Assembly: GCF_003751085.1 (NCBI RefSeq)
Contig: NZ_RJJY01000001.1
Coordinates: 3,906,001 to 3,970,000, forward strand
Origin: Micromonospora sp. Llam0
GTDB lineage: Bacteria; Actinomycetota; Actinomycetes; Mycobacteriales; Micromonosporaceae
DNA length: 64,000 bases
Direction of reading: 5' to 3'
The position numbers and the translations under genes were made by a program. Below are positions 16,731 through 27,400 of this stretch, piece by piece; within the stretch, counting starts at the first letter, position 1; every line of letters begins with the position of its first letter. The notes beneath the pieces were generated by a model. It was given only the letters and a program-made list of their open reading frames with translations, did no database searches and had not been told where the DNA came from.

Positions 16731-19688
16731 GTGAGTCGACGCCCGCCACGCACCTCCTACGGTTACCTGGCACCCGTCGGGGCACAGGTGAAGGGCTGGG
16801 AGTGCAACAACGAAGGCTGCGGCACCGGAGACGAGCCGGCGCCGAAATCCTGGCCGTACCCGTGTCGGGTCTGCGGGAGGCCGACCGACCCCACGTTTCG
16901 GGAGCCCTGGGGCCACGAGGCTCGGCGGTACAAGATCGTGCGGAACCTGGCCAGCCCGGATCCGTTTTGGCGGCAGTTCGCTCAGCTCGAGCAGCATGTC
17001 TGGGCGTACAAGGACGCTTTGCTCCGCGACGACCGCGCCGCGGCTGCCGCCGCCTGGCTGACGTACCGCGCCGAGCGGCAGCACCAGGCGCGCAGGGGCG
17101 ACTACAGTTCGACGGTCTCGACGTCGGCGCATGAGATGGTCCTGCTCGCCGCCAGGTTCGGCGACTTCGAGCACGCGATACCCCAGCTGATGGCGGACTA
17201 CCCATTCATCGACACGCGCGACGCCGAGACCGACAACGGCCGCCGAACGGTCGCCCGTGGATTCGTGTCGATGTGCATCCAGGTGCTCAGTCAGGAATCG
17301 TCCGTCGGGCATCCGCAGGCGGACGAGCTGCATACCGCGATGCGCGATGTCGCCGATCGGCTCGGCGACCTCCTCGTTGTCGACCATCACCGTGGGCTCA
17401 AGCGAGTCAGCGAGGTCCGCGCTCAGCACCGGGCTCGGACCGCCATCTCCCGGCAACGGCGATCCGTCGCCACCGCCGCCGAGGGCCTGCCGCCCGTCTC
17501 GTGGCCGCCGCCCCCCGCACGAATGCTGCGGTGGCGAGCCATCCCGAGCGCACGACGCCTGGTCGACCTGCTCGTGTCGGACACCCGGCTCGCGTTGACG
17601 CTCGTCGACCGGCTCCTCGACAACGCTGACCTGCATGACGACGTCGGTCCGCTCGACGAGCTGATTCGCCACCTTGCCGCAACAGGGACCTCCCCTGCCC
17701 TCACCCGGTTGCTGCACGCCAGACGCCAGGTGGTAGTCGGTGACCTGCCAGCGGCGATCAAGCATCTGGAGCTCGGAGCAAACGAGTCCGGCCCGCTCGC
17801 TCGACGGCTGCGGCCGCAGATCCTCGCCACCCACGGGCTGCTCCTGGCACGCCACGCGCCACAGCGCGTCGAGGACGCGGTACGCAGTTGTCAGCGCGGC
17901 AGACAGGCCGGGCTGCGCTGGCGACGTAGCACCGCCGCCGACGCGGCCCTGGCGAGACTGTTGCTGTGGCGACGCGGGCCAGGATCCGACGACGTACACC
18001 ACGCGGTCCGGCTGATCCGACGTCGATGCCGCCTCTGGCGCAGGCCCGGAGTTGACGACCAGATCCTGCTCCAGGAGGTGCTCGCGGCACACGACGCCGT
18101 GACCGGCCGCGCCGACGACGTACGTCGTCATCTGGCCTGGCGCGGCACGCTGAACCGGTCGGGCCGCACCGCCGAGCAGGCGAGGATAGCGGCGGCCTGG
18201 GCCGAGTGGGCGGTCGGCACGGGCAGCGCGGAGCTCGCGGCTGACGCGTACGAACGGCTCGTCGTCCTGGCCGCGCGAGACGCCGTCGAACGCTCCGGCA
18301 CCTGGGCGAGACGTCGGGTGCTCACTGCCGCGCAGGAGTACGCCGAGGACGCCGGCTACTGGCTCGCGCGTACCGGCAGGTATCGGAAAGCCGTACTCGC
18401 CCTGGAAACCGGCCGGGCCGTCGATCTCACCGACGCTCTCGGCCGCCACGACACCACCCGGCCCGATCTGAGCTACAACGACATCCTCACCCAAACCGGT
18501 GACGGCGCGATCGTGTTCGTCAGCGCGGCGGCGGCCGGCGGCTACGCCCTGGTCGTCGCCGCAGACCACGATCCGCAGTACGTCGACCTGCCTCGCCTCG
18601 ACCGGGCCCGAGTCACCCACCTCGTCGATCGGACGTTGTCCACCGCCGGCAGCCGTTCGTCCGCCGACAATCAATCGACGGGCTTCGCGCCGCTGGCGAC
18701 CGTCGGCACCGCGAGGGGCGGAGTAGGCGTGCTCGGGCCGGGCAGATTACGCGAGTTCCCGCCGGACGGGGAAACCAGGGCCGATCCGCTGACCGACGCT
18801 CTTCGGGCGCTGTGGGACGACGGAGTCAAATATCTCGTTTTCGCCGCCGGCGGTCAGGTGGTGACCTTGATCCCGGTCGGGTTGCTGAGTTTGCTGCCAC
18901 TGCATGCGGCCGGCGCACCCAGGTGGGACCGGCCGACCGAGTGGCACCACGTCGGGAACTACTCGGCCATCCGGTACGCGCCGAACACTCGTAGTCTGCG
19001 CTGGTGTCGGGAGGCGGCCCGGGAGCTTGGTCGCAGGCAAGCCCTGCTCGCGGTCGACGTGCCGGCCGGGCACGGGGTCCGCTCCGCAGCCAAGCTGCGC
19101 TACGTGTCGCGGGAGACGACCGAGGTCACGCGACGTTGGACCGGCAATCCGACCCGGCTGGTGCACGAGTGCACCTGGGAGGAGTTCCGCGCGACGGCGG
19201 AGCGGCAGACGGTCTGGCACCTCGCCATGCACGGCTTCGCGGACCCGCGACGCATCCTGGACAGCCGTCTGTACTTCACCGACCGGCAGATCACTCTAGC
19301 GGAGATGCGCCAAGCATTGCCGGTCGGACGACGGCGGCTGGCCGTGCTGTCTGCCTGCCACACCAACCTCACCGGCGCGGACCTGCCGAATGAGATCGTC
19401 GGCCTTCCGGCGGCTCTCATCGAGCTCGGATTCGCCGGCGTCATCGCCTCCGCGTGGGCGGTCGACGACCTGGCCACGACCTATCTGATGACCGCCTTCT
19501 ACGAGCGGTGGTGCCGACACGGCGACGAGCCGGCGATCGCCCTTCACCGCGCTCAGGGCTGGCTTCGTACCGCATCCACGGAGGACCTCGTGACACTGCT
19601 GCCAGGAGTCACCCCGGCGGGACGGCACGGGGAACACCCCTACGCGGATCCAAGGTACTGGGCGGCCTTCGCCTACACCGGCGCCTGA
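16731..19688 (+). CDS. zinc-ribbon / helical / CHAT caspase-like protease
   Basis: About 985 residues from GTG 16731, just ahead of the conserved YGYLAPVG region. A putative zinc ribbon is near the N-terminus (Cys 25, 30, 45 and 48: CNNEGC...CRVC). A long helical middle region follows, with repeat-like Arg/Ala/Leu helices to about residue 590. The C-terminal CHAT domain has the expected catalytic dyad: His 834 (WHLAMHGF) and Cys 876 (LAVLSACHTN), followed by GLPAALIELGFAGVIASAW. CHAT proteases often act as signal-activated executioners, for example in type III-E CRISPR and gasdermin systems. Here the target and trigger are unknown. It is transcribed away from the 16207 gene and ends 103 bases before the UbiA gene. 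Confidence 0.85.
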   Translation: MSRRPPRTSYGYLAPVGAQVKGWECNNEGCGTGDEPAPKSWPYPCRVCGRPTDPTFREPWGHEARRYKIVRNLASPDPFWRQFAQLEQHVWAYKDALLRDDRAAAAAAWLTYRAERQHQARRGDYSSTVSTSAHEMVLLAARFGDFEHAIPQLMADYPFIDTRDAETDNGRRTVARGFVSMCIQVLSQESSVGHPQADELHTAMRDVADRLGDLLVVDHHRGLKRVSEVRAQHRARTAISRQRRSVATAAEGLPPVSWPPPPARMLRWRAIPSARRLVDLLVSDTRLALTLVDRLLDNADLHDDVGPLDELIRHLAATGTSPALTRLLHARRQVVVGDLPAAIKHLELGANESGPLARRLRPQILATHGLLLARHAPQRVEDAVRSCQRGRQAGLRWRRSTAADAALARLLLWRRGPGSDDVHHAVRLIRRRCRLWRRPGVDDQILLQEVLAAHDAVTGRADDVRRHLAWRGTLNRSGRTAEQARIAAAWAEWAVGTGSAELAADAYERLVVLAARDAVERSGTWARRRVLTAAQEYAEDAGYWLARTGRYRKAVLALETGRAVDLTDALGRHDTTRPDLSYNDILTQTGDGAIVFVSAAAAGGYALVVAADHDPQYVDLPRLDRARVTHLVDRTLSTAGSRSSADNQSTGFAPLATVGTARGGVGVLGPGRLREFPPDGETRADPLTDALRALWDDGVKYLVFAAGGQVVTLIPVGLLSLLPLHAAGAPRWDRPTEWHHVGNYSAIRYAPNTRSLRWCREAARELGRRQALLAVDVPAGHGVRSAAKLRYVSRETTEVTRRWTGNPTRLVHECTWEEFRATAERQTVWHLAMHGFADPRRILDSRLYFTDRQITLAEMRQALPVGRRRLAVLSACHTNLTGADLPNEIVGLPAALIELGFAGVIASAWAVDDLATTYLMTAFYERWCRHGDEPAIALHRAQGWLRTASTEDLVTLLPGVTPAGRHGEHPYADPRYWAAFAYTGA

Positions 19689-19791
19689 AACGACCCAGGA
19701 GACTTACTAGAGTCGGTGGAATCCGTCATGGCCCGCAACAAATCGCAACCAGGATGAAGCGACGAGCCTACGACGGAGGGTCTGCTGACTG

Positions 19792-20886
19792 ATGGCTGTC
19801 ACGAACCGACCGACGACCGCGCCGACGACCGCCGGCCCGGACCAAACCGGCCGGACCGACTGGCGCGGGTTCATCCGGCTGGCCCGGCTGCGTTTCCTGC
19901 TCTACAACCTGCTCCCGGTCGGCCTGGCAGTGGCGGTCTCGGTGCACCAGGGCTATCCGCTGCACCTCGGCTGGTACGTCCTGGCGCAACTGTTCGCCTG
20001 GACGGTCCACCTGATGACGCACTACTGCAACGAGTACTTCGACCTGCCGGCGGACCGGGCCAACGTCTACTTCACCCCGTGGACCGGCGGCAGCCGGGCC
20101 CTCGTCGACGGCCTGGTGCCGCCGGTGGTGGCGCTGGGCACCGCGTTCGTCCTGGCCGCCGTGGCACAGTTGATGATCGTCGCGATGCCGGACTGGCCGA
20201 CCCGGTTGGCCGCCACCGCCGCCGTCGTGCTGGCCTGGTTCTACACCGCGCCGCCCGGCCGGTTCAACTACCGCGGCCTGGGTGAGGTGACCGTCGCGGC
20301 GATCCTCAACGGGCTGTGGCCGATGGTCGCGGTGCTGCTGCAGACCGGCACCGTGCCGGTCCTGCTGCTGGCGATCCTCGCCCCGACCGCGCTGCTGCAG
20401 ACCGTACGAATGATGGTGATGAACCTCGGCGACCGCCGCTCCGACGAGCAGGTCGGCAAGCGCACTGTCCCGGTCATCATCGGCTACGACCGGGCGGTAC
20501 GGGTCATCGTCACCGCCCAGCCGGTCGCGTACGCCGCGCTGACCGGATTCGCACTCGCCGGCTGGGTGCCCTGGCTGGTCTGGGCGCCGATGATGGCGAC
20601 CGCGGCGATCTCCGTCTGGCTGGTACTGCGGCTACGCCGGGGCGACATGCGCGACCTCGACCAGCGGCGGATGACCCCGGTGGTCTTCTGGGCCTCCAAC
20701 CACGTCTCGCTGATCGTCGGCGCGGCGATGCTCGGTGTACTGCTCGACGCGGCCCGCACCGGCGCCGACGGCGGGGCGCTCACCCTGCTCGGCGCGGTGC
20801 TCGCCGGATACCTGGGCCTGTTCGCCCACCGGCTGTGGCTGGCCGGGCGGACCCGCCCGACCAGCGCACCGGTCGACGGACGCTGA
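19792..20886 (+). CDS. UbiA-family prenyltransferase
   Basis: 364 residues from ATG 19792. It has the two Asp-rich motifs of the UbiA superfamily, NEYFDLPADRAN (near residues 80-91) and DRRSDEQVGKRTVPV (near 214-228), within a multi-helix membrane protein. The family transfers a polyprenyl chain to an aromatic acceptor; MenA-like menaquinone synthesis is the commonest actinobacterial role, but the acceptor cannot be fixed from sequence. The gene is convergent with the end of the CIS operon, only a base or so separating the two stop codons. Confidence 0.85.
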   Translation: MAVTNRPTTAPTTAGPDQTGRTDWRGFIRLARLRFLLYNLLPVGLAVAVSVHQGYPLHLGWYVLAQLFAWTVHLMTHYCNEYFDLPADRANVYFTPWTGGSRALVDGLVPPVVALGTAFVLAAVAQLMIVAMPDWPTRLAATAAVVLAWFYTAPPGRFNYRGLGEVTVAAILNGLWPMVAVLLQTGTVPVLLLAILAPTALLQTVRMMVMNLGDRRSDEQVGKRTVPVIIGYDRAVRVIVTAQPVAYAALTGFALAGWVPWLVWAPMMATAAISVWLVLRLRRGDMRDLDQRRMTPVVFWASNHVSLIVGAAMLGVLLDAARTGADGGALTLLGAVLAGYLGLFAHRLWLAGRTRPTSAPVDGR

Positions 20887-21153
20887 TCAGATCGGCTGCG
20901 GCACCAGCTGGTCCGGCACCGCCGTCGGTGCCGGACCGGCGCCGTCAGCCGCCGTCGCGCTGCCGTCGGCCGCCACCGGCTCGGTGGGCGACTTGGCGGC
21001 CAGCAGTTCGTTGAGCACCTGAATGGCGCCGGTGATCCGCAACAGGGTCTGCTGGATGTCGGCCCGCCGGGCCTCCACCTCGGCGAGCATCTGCTGGCCG
21101 GCCCGCAACTCGGCCTCCAGCTCAGCGACCCGCTGCGCCAATTGCTCCCGCAT
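20887..21153 (-). CDS. small coiled-coil protein at the end of the CIS operon
   Basis: 88 residues. An N-terminal heptad-rich coiled coil (LAQRVAELEAELRAGQQML) is followed by a Pro/Ala-rich tail. It is the last gene of the minus-strand contractile injection system operon, 30 bases after the fibre-like gene. Possible roles are a fibre chaperone, trimeriser or cargo adaptor; none is shown. Confidence 0.65.
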   Translation of the reverse strand: MREQLAQRVAELEAELRAGQQMLAEVEARRADIQQTLLRITGAIQVLNELLAAKSPTEPVAADGSATAADGAGPAPTAVPDQLVPQPI

Positions 21154-21183
21154 ATCTTGATCCGTCCCGTCGAGGGTTGTCTG

Positions 21184-22767
21184 TCACTGATCGTCGATTT
21201 CGAACTGCCAGAAGGTCTTCGTGTGCGAGGCCACCGGCTGCCCCGGGATCCAGGTCAGGGCGTACCGGTACTGGGTGTCGCCACGCTTCTGGCCACTGTC
21301 CCAGATGTAGCTGTCGTAGTAGGTGTTCCGCAGCTTGCAGACCAGCTCGTTGTCGGCCAGCTTCTTCAGGATCTTCAGCTCACGCTCACCGATGGTGACG
21401 TCACCGATTCGCACCGTCTTCGCGTTCACCTGCCCGGCGTGGATACCGCGATACTCGTCGTTGCCGGTCTTGAAGTGGAACCCGGCCGGGTCCACTTCGA
21501 GCTGGTACGCGTACCGGCTGCCGTGGTGGAACCGGATGGCGAGCGTCGTGGCCGGCACAGTCGGCGGGGACGCATCAGCCTGCAGCAGTTCCAGGAAGAC
21601 GAGCTTTCGTCCCGGCTCGACCTCCTGCGCGTCCCGTCGCAACAGCAGATGACGATGTTCGGCCCGCACCGCGAACTGGTACCCACCGGTGGCCTCGGTG
21701 CCGACCCCGACCTGACCGGCCGGGTTGATGGTGAGCCGGGCGGCCTGGTTGGTGACCAGCGTCAGCGGGCTCGTCGTGCCGGTGCCCACGATCATCCCCG
21801 CCGGCGCACCGAACATCCCGGTGTCGTGCGCCATCACCCGGCCGTCCACCTTCGCCGTGCGTACCGACAGCTTGGTGGTCGCCGTACCGACCACATCGAC
21901 CACCCGCCCCCACCCGTCGGCACCGGACAGATCGGTGGTGCCGATGCCGACGTGGCCGTTCGCGCCGACGAAGAGCCGGGTCGTGCCGTCCGGCTCCGAG
22001 TCGTGGGTGCGCACGTGCAGGCCGCGTCCGGCAGCCGACCGTCCGTCGTACTCCACGGAGAAGCCCTGGTTGGCCGCGCCGGCCCAGAACCGGATCCCGC
22101 CGCGACGCTGATCGTCGTCGGCGAACCGGAACGTCAGATGCCGGTCCTGCGGGTCGAAGTCGCCCACGTCCAGACCGCCACCGACGGCAGCGGTGCCGAT
22201 CCCGATACCGCCCGCCATCGACAGGCTGGACCGGTGGGCGGCGGTCGGGTCGACCGTGATGTCGCCGTTGTCGGTCACCGTGAGCCGGCCGAGCAGCACC
22301 GTCGGCCCGTCCAGTTCGGGCGGGGCCTCGGCGGGGGCGACCGCGGTCGCGCCGTTCGGGGCGACCGCCACGACCTTCGGCCGCTCCTCCCAGCGCCGGG
22401 CGCCCACCCCGCCGTCCCCGGTCTGCCCCACGTCCGTCGGGGACTCCTGGTAGGCCAGGTGCACCTCGACGTTCTGCTGGTTGGCGAATCCCGAACCCAG
22501 CGGCAGATCGGTGCCGGCGGCCAGGATGAGGTGCCGGCCCAGGGCGTCGACCGCCATCCCGGCGGACACGGTGACCGTGGACGGCTCGTCCGCCGCAGCC
22601 AGGGTCAGGCCCTCGCTGACGCCGGTGAACCGCAGCAGCCGGCTCTGCCGGCGCTCGCGGTCCAGGTGGAACTTCTGCTCGTCGATGAAGTCCTGGTCCT
22701 CCAGGAACTGCCCGTCGAAGAAGCGGACACGCTTCGATACGACGTCAGGTTGGGTGTAGTCCGCCAT
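21184..22767 (-). CDS. putative tail-fibre / baseplate-attached protein of the CIS
   Basis: 527 residues. The N-terminus (RVRFFDGQFLEDQDFIDEQKFH) resembles the particle-attachment region of CIS-associated fibre-like proteins. The middle and C-terminal parts are Gly/Thr/Val-rich with short beta-type repeats (GNGDIT, VGIGT and similar), as in trimeric fibres. A C-terminal globular piece ends in WQFEIDDQ. It follows the gpI-like gene, the usual fibre position in CIS clusters. It is likely to decide the target surface, but its receptor is unknown. Confidence 0.65.
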   Translation of the reverse strand: MADYTQPDVVSKRVRFFDGQFLEDQDFIDEQKFHLDRERRQSRLLRFTGVSEGLTLAAADEPSTVTVSAGMAVDALGRHLILAAGTDLPLGSGFANQQNVEVHLAYQESPTDVGQTGDGGVGARRWEERPKVVAVAPNGATAVAPAEAPPELDGPTVLLGRLTVTDNGDITVDPTAAHRSSLSMAGGIGIGTAAVGGGLDVGDFDPQDRHLTFRFADDDQRRGGIRFWAGAANQGFSVEYDGRSAAGRGLHVRTHDSEPDGTTRLFVGANGHVGIGTTDLSGADGWGRVVDVVGTATTKLSVRTAKVDGRVMAHDTGMFGAPAGMIVGTGTTSPLTLVTNQAARLTINPAGQVGVGTEATGGYQFAVRAEHRHLLLRRDAQEVEPGRKLVFLELLQADASPPTVPATTLAIRFHHGSRYAYQLEVDPAGFHFKTGNDEYRGIHAGQVNAKTVRIGDVTIGERELKILKKLADNELVCKLRNTYYDSYIWDSGQKRGDTQYRYALTWIPGQPVASHTKTFWQFEIDDQ

Positions 22768-22783
22768 CGGACCTCCTCCGGTT

Positions 22784-23410
22784 TCAGGTCGAGTCGCGCG
22801 TGCCGAGCAACGTGTTGCGGTTGAGCACGAGCCGCTCCGGCTTGCCGCCTTCGCGTTCCTTCAGCTCCTCGGAGACCAGCCGCATCGTGGGCACCACGAC
22901 CTTGAGCGCGTAGAACGTGTGGGCCGGCTTCTCCCGGTCGATGATCGCCCGGGCGGTCTCCTGCACCCTGCGCAGCTCGTCGCGGTCGGCGGCGCCCAGA
23001 GTCAACTGGACCTGGAAGTAGTGGGCGGGAGTGTCGTAATCGTCGAGGACCACCACGTCCTCCCGGGTCACCTGGTCGGCCAGTGGCCGCAGGTAGATCT
23101 CCAGCATCCGGCGCAGCCCGGCCAGGGTCCCCCGCTGCCGGTACAGCGGCACGACCTCCCGGATGAAGCCACGCTTAGTGGCCGTGTCCCAGTCCGCGCG
23201 TAGGCTCAGCGCCACCCACCCGGCCAGCCACGGCAGGAAGTCCTCACCGGTGTGCACCGGGTCGATGTAGTCGGCGGACCCTTCGATGGCCTGTTCCAGA
23301 CCTTCGACGTCGTCGCGGCCGGTCAGGATCGCCTCGAAGGCCAGCAGGAAACGGCCGGCGAACGGGTCCTCCCGGAACATCGCCGGCAGGTGGTCGAGGT
23401 ACCGACTCAT
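22784..23410 (-). CDS. gpI-like baseplate wedge protein
   Basis: 208 residues from ATG 23410 (MSRYLDHLPAMFRED), overlapping the preceding stop (ATGA). A larger open frame upstream is a shadow. It resembles tail protein I / Afp12-type proteins: LLAFEAILTGRDDVEGLEQ, FLPWLAGWVALSLRADWD and RQRGTLAGLRRMLEIYL are typical. These form the tips of the baseplate wedges and hold the fibres, and the gene lies between the J-like and fibre-like genes as expected. Confidence 0.82.
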   Translation of the reverse strand: MSRYLDHLPAMFREDPFAGRFLLAFEAILTGRDDVEGLEQAIEGSADYIDPVHTGEDFLPWLAGWVALSLRADWDTATKRGFIREVVPLYRQRGTLAGLRRMLEIYLRPLADQVTREDVVVLDDYDTPAHYFQVQLTLGAADRDELRRVQETARAIIDREKPAHTFYALKVVVPTMRLVSEELKEREGGKPERLVLNRNTLLGTRDST

Positions 23411-24402
23411 GACGCGTCCTCCCCACTCGGCAGGTGGGTGCGGCCGTACGTGTCGTAGCCGACCAGGTCCAGCCGGGCCAACCGGGGCAGCTGGTGCACA
23501 TCGAACTCGATGCTGGCCGCCGCACCGCCCCCGCCGCCGCCGCCGGCGGCACCATCCGCGTCGACCAGGGTGAGTTGGACGTTCTCGAGGTAGTCGAGCA
23601 GCGGTGACTGCTCGAGTACGGCGTACACCTCGGACGGGCGGATCCCCTGTCCGAAGGGCCAGCCGGTGCCGGCGGTGCCACCGGTGAGCGGGTCGTAGAA
23701 CCGGTGCAGCCGGGCCTGTGCGTCGGCGAGGGCGTCGGCCGGCGGGGCGTCCTCGCGCAGCGCCAGGTCGGCGGAGATGCCGATGTCGACGTACTGCGGG
23801 CCGACGACGTGGTGGCGTACGGTCAGCAGCCGCCGCGGCTCGAGAAAGTCGTGCAGCTCGGTGGTCAGCGCCTCGGTGGGCACCGGATGGGTGTCGGTCG
23901 CCGCGCCCGGTTCGGGGACGACGACGACGCTGACGTGCGCCGGTGCGGTCGCGGCCGGATCGGGGCCGGTGAGGTCGCGGCCCGCGACGCACCGGACCCG
24001 CCGGACCGGGGCCGGCCCGGCGGGCTGGCGTTGCGCCGGCCAGAGGGTGCCGACCAGGTACTCGTAGTCGTCTGCGGTCGCGGCCCGGTAGCGTTCGTAC
24101 AGGTCGGCCAGGCTCTGCCGGACGGCGGCGTCGAGCCCGCCGGTCGCCGGCGGAGTCCACTCAGGGCCGTTGAGCAGCTGCAGGAAGTTGCGGATGTGGC
24201 TCGGTGGGATCTGGTTGACCTGGTACAGCTGCATCTCGGTCAGCCAGGCCAGCATCTCGACCAGGATGATGCCGGGGTCGCTGGGGTTGTGGTCGGTCCA
24301 CTCCGGCAGCAGGACCGGGATCAGCGACCGCGCCTCGCCGACGAGGTCGTCGTAGTCGCGGTCGTCGAGGTTCGGCAACGGAATCGGCACGGCGGTCCTC
24401 AC
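23407..24402 (-). CDS. second, smaller J-like baseplate wedge protein
   Basis: 331 residues from GTG 24402, overlapping the stop of the large J-like gene by 4 bases. It begins PIPLPNLDDRDYDDLVGEAR and shows PEWTDHNPSDPGIILVEMLAWLTE, a hallmark of bacterial CIS baseplate proteins of the gpJ group. A GTGWPFGQGIRPSEVYAVLE segment also occurs in the large paralogue. An unusual poly-Gly run (eight Gly in GAAGGGGGGGA) precedes the last 40 residues. It probably pairs with the large J-like protein in the wedge. Confidence 0.8.
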   Translation of the reverse strand: MRTAVPIPLPNLDDRDYDDLVGEARSLIPVLLPEWTDHNPSDPGIILVEMLAWLTEMQLYQVNQIPPSHIRNFLQLLNGPEWTPPATGGLDAAVRQSLADLYERYRAATADDYEYLVGTLWPAQRQPAGPAPVRRVRCVAGRDLTGPDPAATAPAHVSVVVVPEPGAATDTHPVPTEALTTELHDFLEPRRLLTVRHHVVGPQYVDIGISADLALREDAPPADALADAQARLHRFYDPLTGGTAGTGWPFGQGIRPSEVYAVLEQSPLLDYLENVQLTLVDADGAAGGGGGGGAAASIEFDVHQLPRLARLDLVGYDTYGRTHLPSGEDAS

Positions 24403-27400
24403 GCTGGAAGGGTCACGGTGATCTGGTGCCGCCCGGAGTAGGCCAGCGCCCGCGCCAGCCACCGGGTCAGGTCCGCGGCCACCGGCTCGGCCGCGCCCTG
24501 CGCGAGCGAGCGGTCCAGGACCGCCGCCAGCCGCTCACCGAGCGCCTCGGACTCGGCCACCTGCGCCACCGCGAGCTCGCGGACATGGTCGACCCCGTCG
24601 ACGGCGGTGACCGCCGCGTACAGGTCCGAGCGGTGCGGCTTGCGGCCGAACGCCCAGCCGGTGCCGTCCGGTCCGCCGGTCAGGGGATGCAGGAAGCGGT
24701 CCAGGGTCTGCTCGACCCGCGCCCGGACCAGCCCGGCGGACTCGGGCGTGGTGGCCACCACCGTGGCGGTGACGGTCACCTCGATCCACTCCGGTCCGGC
24801 GACCCAGAGGCCGACGGTCGGCGCGCACCGGGCCCGCAGGTGCTGATCCACCTGGCGCAGCAATCCCAGGCTGGGCGCTGGACGGGCGGCGACGGAGACC
24901 GGAACCACGATGACCCCGATCCCGCCGACGTCGGCCTGCCGATGTTCGCCGCCCGGCTGCTCGTCCGGATCGAGCCACAGGTTGAACGGGTCGAACCCGC
25001 TGGGCGGCACCGCCTGGGCCCGGGCCACCTCCGCAGAGGACTCGAACGCGAGGTCCACGAAGTCGTCGACCGTGACCGCCCGGTCACGGTGGCGCAGCGC
25101 CTTCGGTCCCCGGGCCCGCACCCGGTCCAGCGGCTCCCAGCCGGCACCGCCGGAAGCCGGCTCGTGGTTGGTCACCGAGTCCAGGTAGGGCACGGCAGAT
25201 TTCAGGGTGACGACGGTGCCCGCCGGACGGTTCCCCTGCTCACCGCCGCCGGTGCGGTAGGTGATCCGGACGTTGTTCTGCCCCAGCGGCACCACCCGCC
25301 CAGCCTGGCCGTCACCGAACCCGATCTCGCCGGTGGCGGCGTCGATGGTGTAGTGGCGGTCACCCGGCCCGGAGCGGTGGAAATCCGTCACCTCGTGCCA
25401 GCGGACCCAGATCTGCTCGGCGTCGTCGCTGACCGTGACCGCGCCCGAGCCGTCGGCCTCGACGAGCGCGGCCTCCTCCACCGGCGACGGCCGCTGCGGC
25501 TCGCGCACGACGAGCTGCTGGCCGGCCAGCACCGGCGTCTGCGCGATGGTCAGTCGTTGGCCGGCCTCGGCGACGCCCGATCCGAGGATCTCCTCGGTGA
25601 TGGTCGTCGTCTGCGTCGCCCAGGTCGTGTTGGGTGCGACCCGGCGCAGCCGGGGCGGGATCGCGAAGCTGCCACGCCGGTGCCGTAGGCGCAGCCAGCA
25701 CCGGTGCTGACCGAAACGTTCCCGGGCGGTCAGGTCCGGCGGGCCGACGAAGCGGACCACGCCACGGTCGCCCAGCGTCCCGGTCTCGTCGATCGCGGCC
25801 AATGGCCGCCAGCCGTCGACGCCGCTGTACTCCCACACCAGGTCGGCCCGGTCGGTCAGGTCGGCCCCGGCGAGCCGGTCGGCGGCCACCTCTTCCGGCG
25901 CCGGTGGCTCGACCTGGAGGTAGAGCGTGACCGGGCGGTTGCCGAACGGCTGGTCGAAGCCGAGGTAGAGGGCAGGCTCGCGGCTCGGATTGGGGACGAA
26001 CGGGGTGACGTCCCACGGCTCGTCGCCGTCGCGGTGGTGGGTGACGAGGCGGAAGTCGTTCTCGGTCGCGCAGGCCTGTGCCGGGACCGCGGCGGCGAGA
26101 CCAGCGCGGGACCGCCACGACAACGTGGTGACGACCGGCGGCGCGAAGGTCGCGTCGACCAGTTCGTAGCCGCCGTCGTCGTTGCGCGTGTAGTGGGCCG
26201 CGGCCCCGTAGTCGCCACCGATCAGCCGGACCCGCACCCAGTACTCCTCGACCCCGTTGACCTCGGTGGGCGCGAAGCCGACCGGCGGGGTGAGCGTCAC
26301 GGTGGCGCTGTCGGTGAACGCGTACTCCGGATCGTCGACGGTCACCGTACGCCAGGCCGTGCCGTCCCAGGCCTCCCAGACGAGCCGTGGGTGACCCTCG
26401 GTACGTACCGGCGGCACCGCGGGACCGGCCGGGTCGTCCGGGTCCGCCGGGTCGGCCGGCCCGTTGGTCAGCGTCACCTCGACGACGAGCTCCGCGCCCG
26501 GCCAGACCAGGTTCGCCGGACAGGCCAGGTAGCAGGTGTCGTTGAACCGGGGCTGCTCGCCGAAGGGACGGAAGTCCTTGGTCACGTCGATCGGGCTGGT
26601 GTTGCTGACGGCGTGCGGCAGCGCCACCGGGTCCGGCGCCGTCTGCATCCATACGTCGATGGCGGTGATGACGGGCAGCTCCCAGTCATAGCCGACGGTC
26701 ACCGCCGCCAGCTGGGGCAGGGTGGCGTACGTCGCCCCGTCGTCGACGATCTCGGCCCGCAGCCAGTGGCCGGACCGTCCCTGGAACAGCTCGGCCGGCC
26801 ACTCGGCCGGCATCCGGAAGCTGATGTCGCCGTCGCGGGTCAGCGCCTGCGTACCGTCGCGCAGCCCGGCGGGGTTGCTGAATCCGGACGCCACCTGCGC
26901 CGTGCTGGACTGGCCCAGCGGCTGCCATTCGTCGCCCACCTTGTACGACCACACCACCTGCACCCTGGTGTCCGGGACGGCCGTTGCCGGTCGGGCAAGG
27001 GTGACGGTCAGTCGGACGACGGCACCGGGAAAAGCCGTCGCCGTCGGGACGCTGAGGTAGCACCGCCGGACCTGGCTGCTCTCACCGAACGGGAAGACCC
27101 CCGCGACGTCACCCTGCGGGGTGCGCTGACCGGCCGCGACGGCGTCGAGGGCCAGCCCGGTAACCGGGTGCGGCAGCGGCATGTCGAGCTGCGCGCGTAA
27201 CCATCCGGCGGTGGTGCCGTTCACGTCGTACGCGGGCAGGGGCGGCAGGCCGGCGAGGGTCACCACCAACGCGGTGTCCGCCATCACCGTGTCGGCGTCG
27301 ACCGGCTGCCACCGGGCGCCGTCCCAGTACGCCCAGGAGATCGGCCAACCGCCGAGCACCGCGACGTCCGTGGTGGTCAACCGTACGGTGACGGTCTTGG

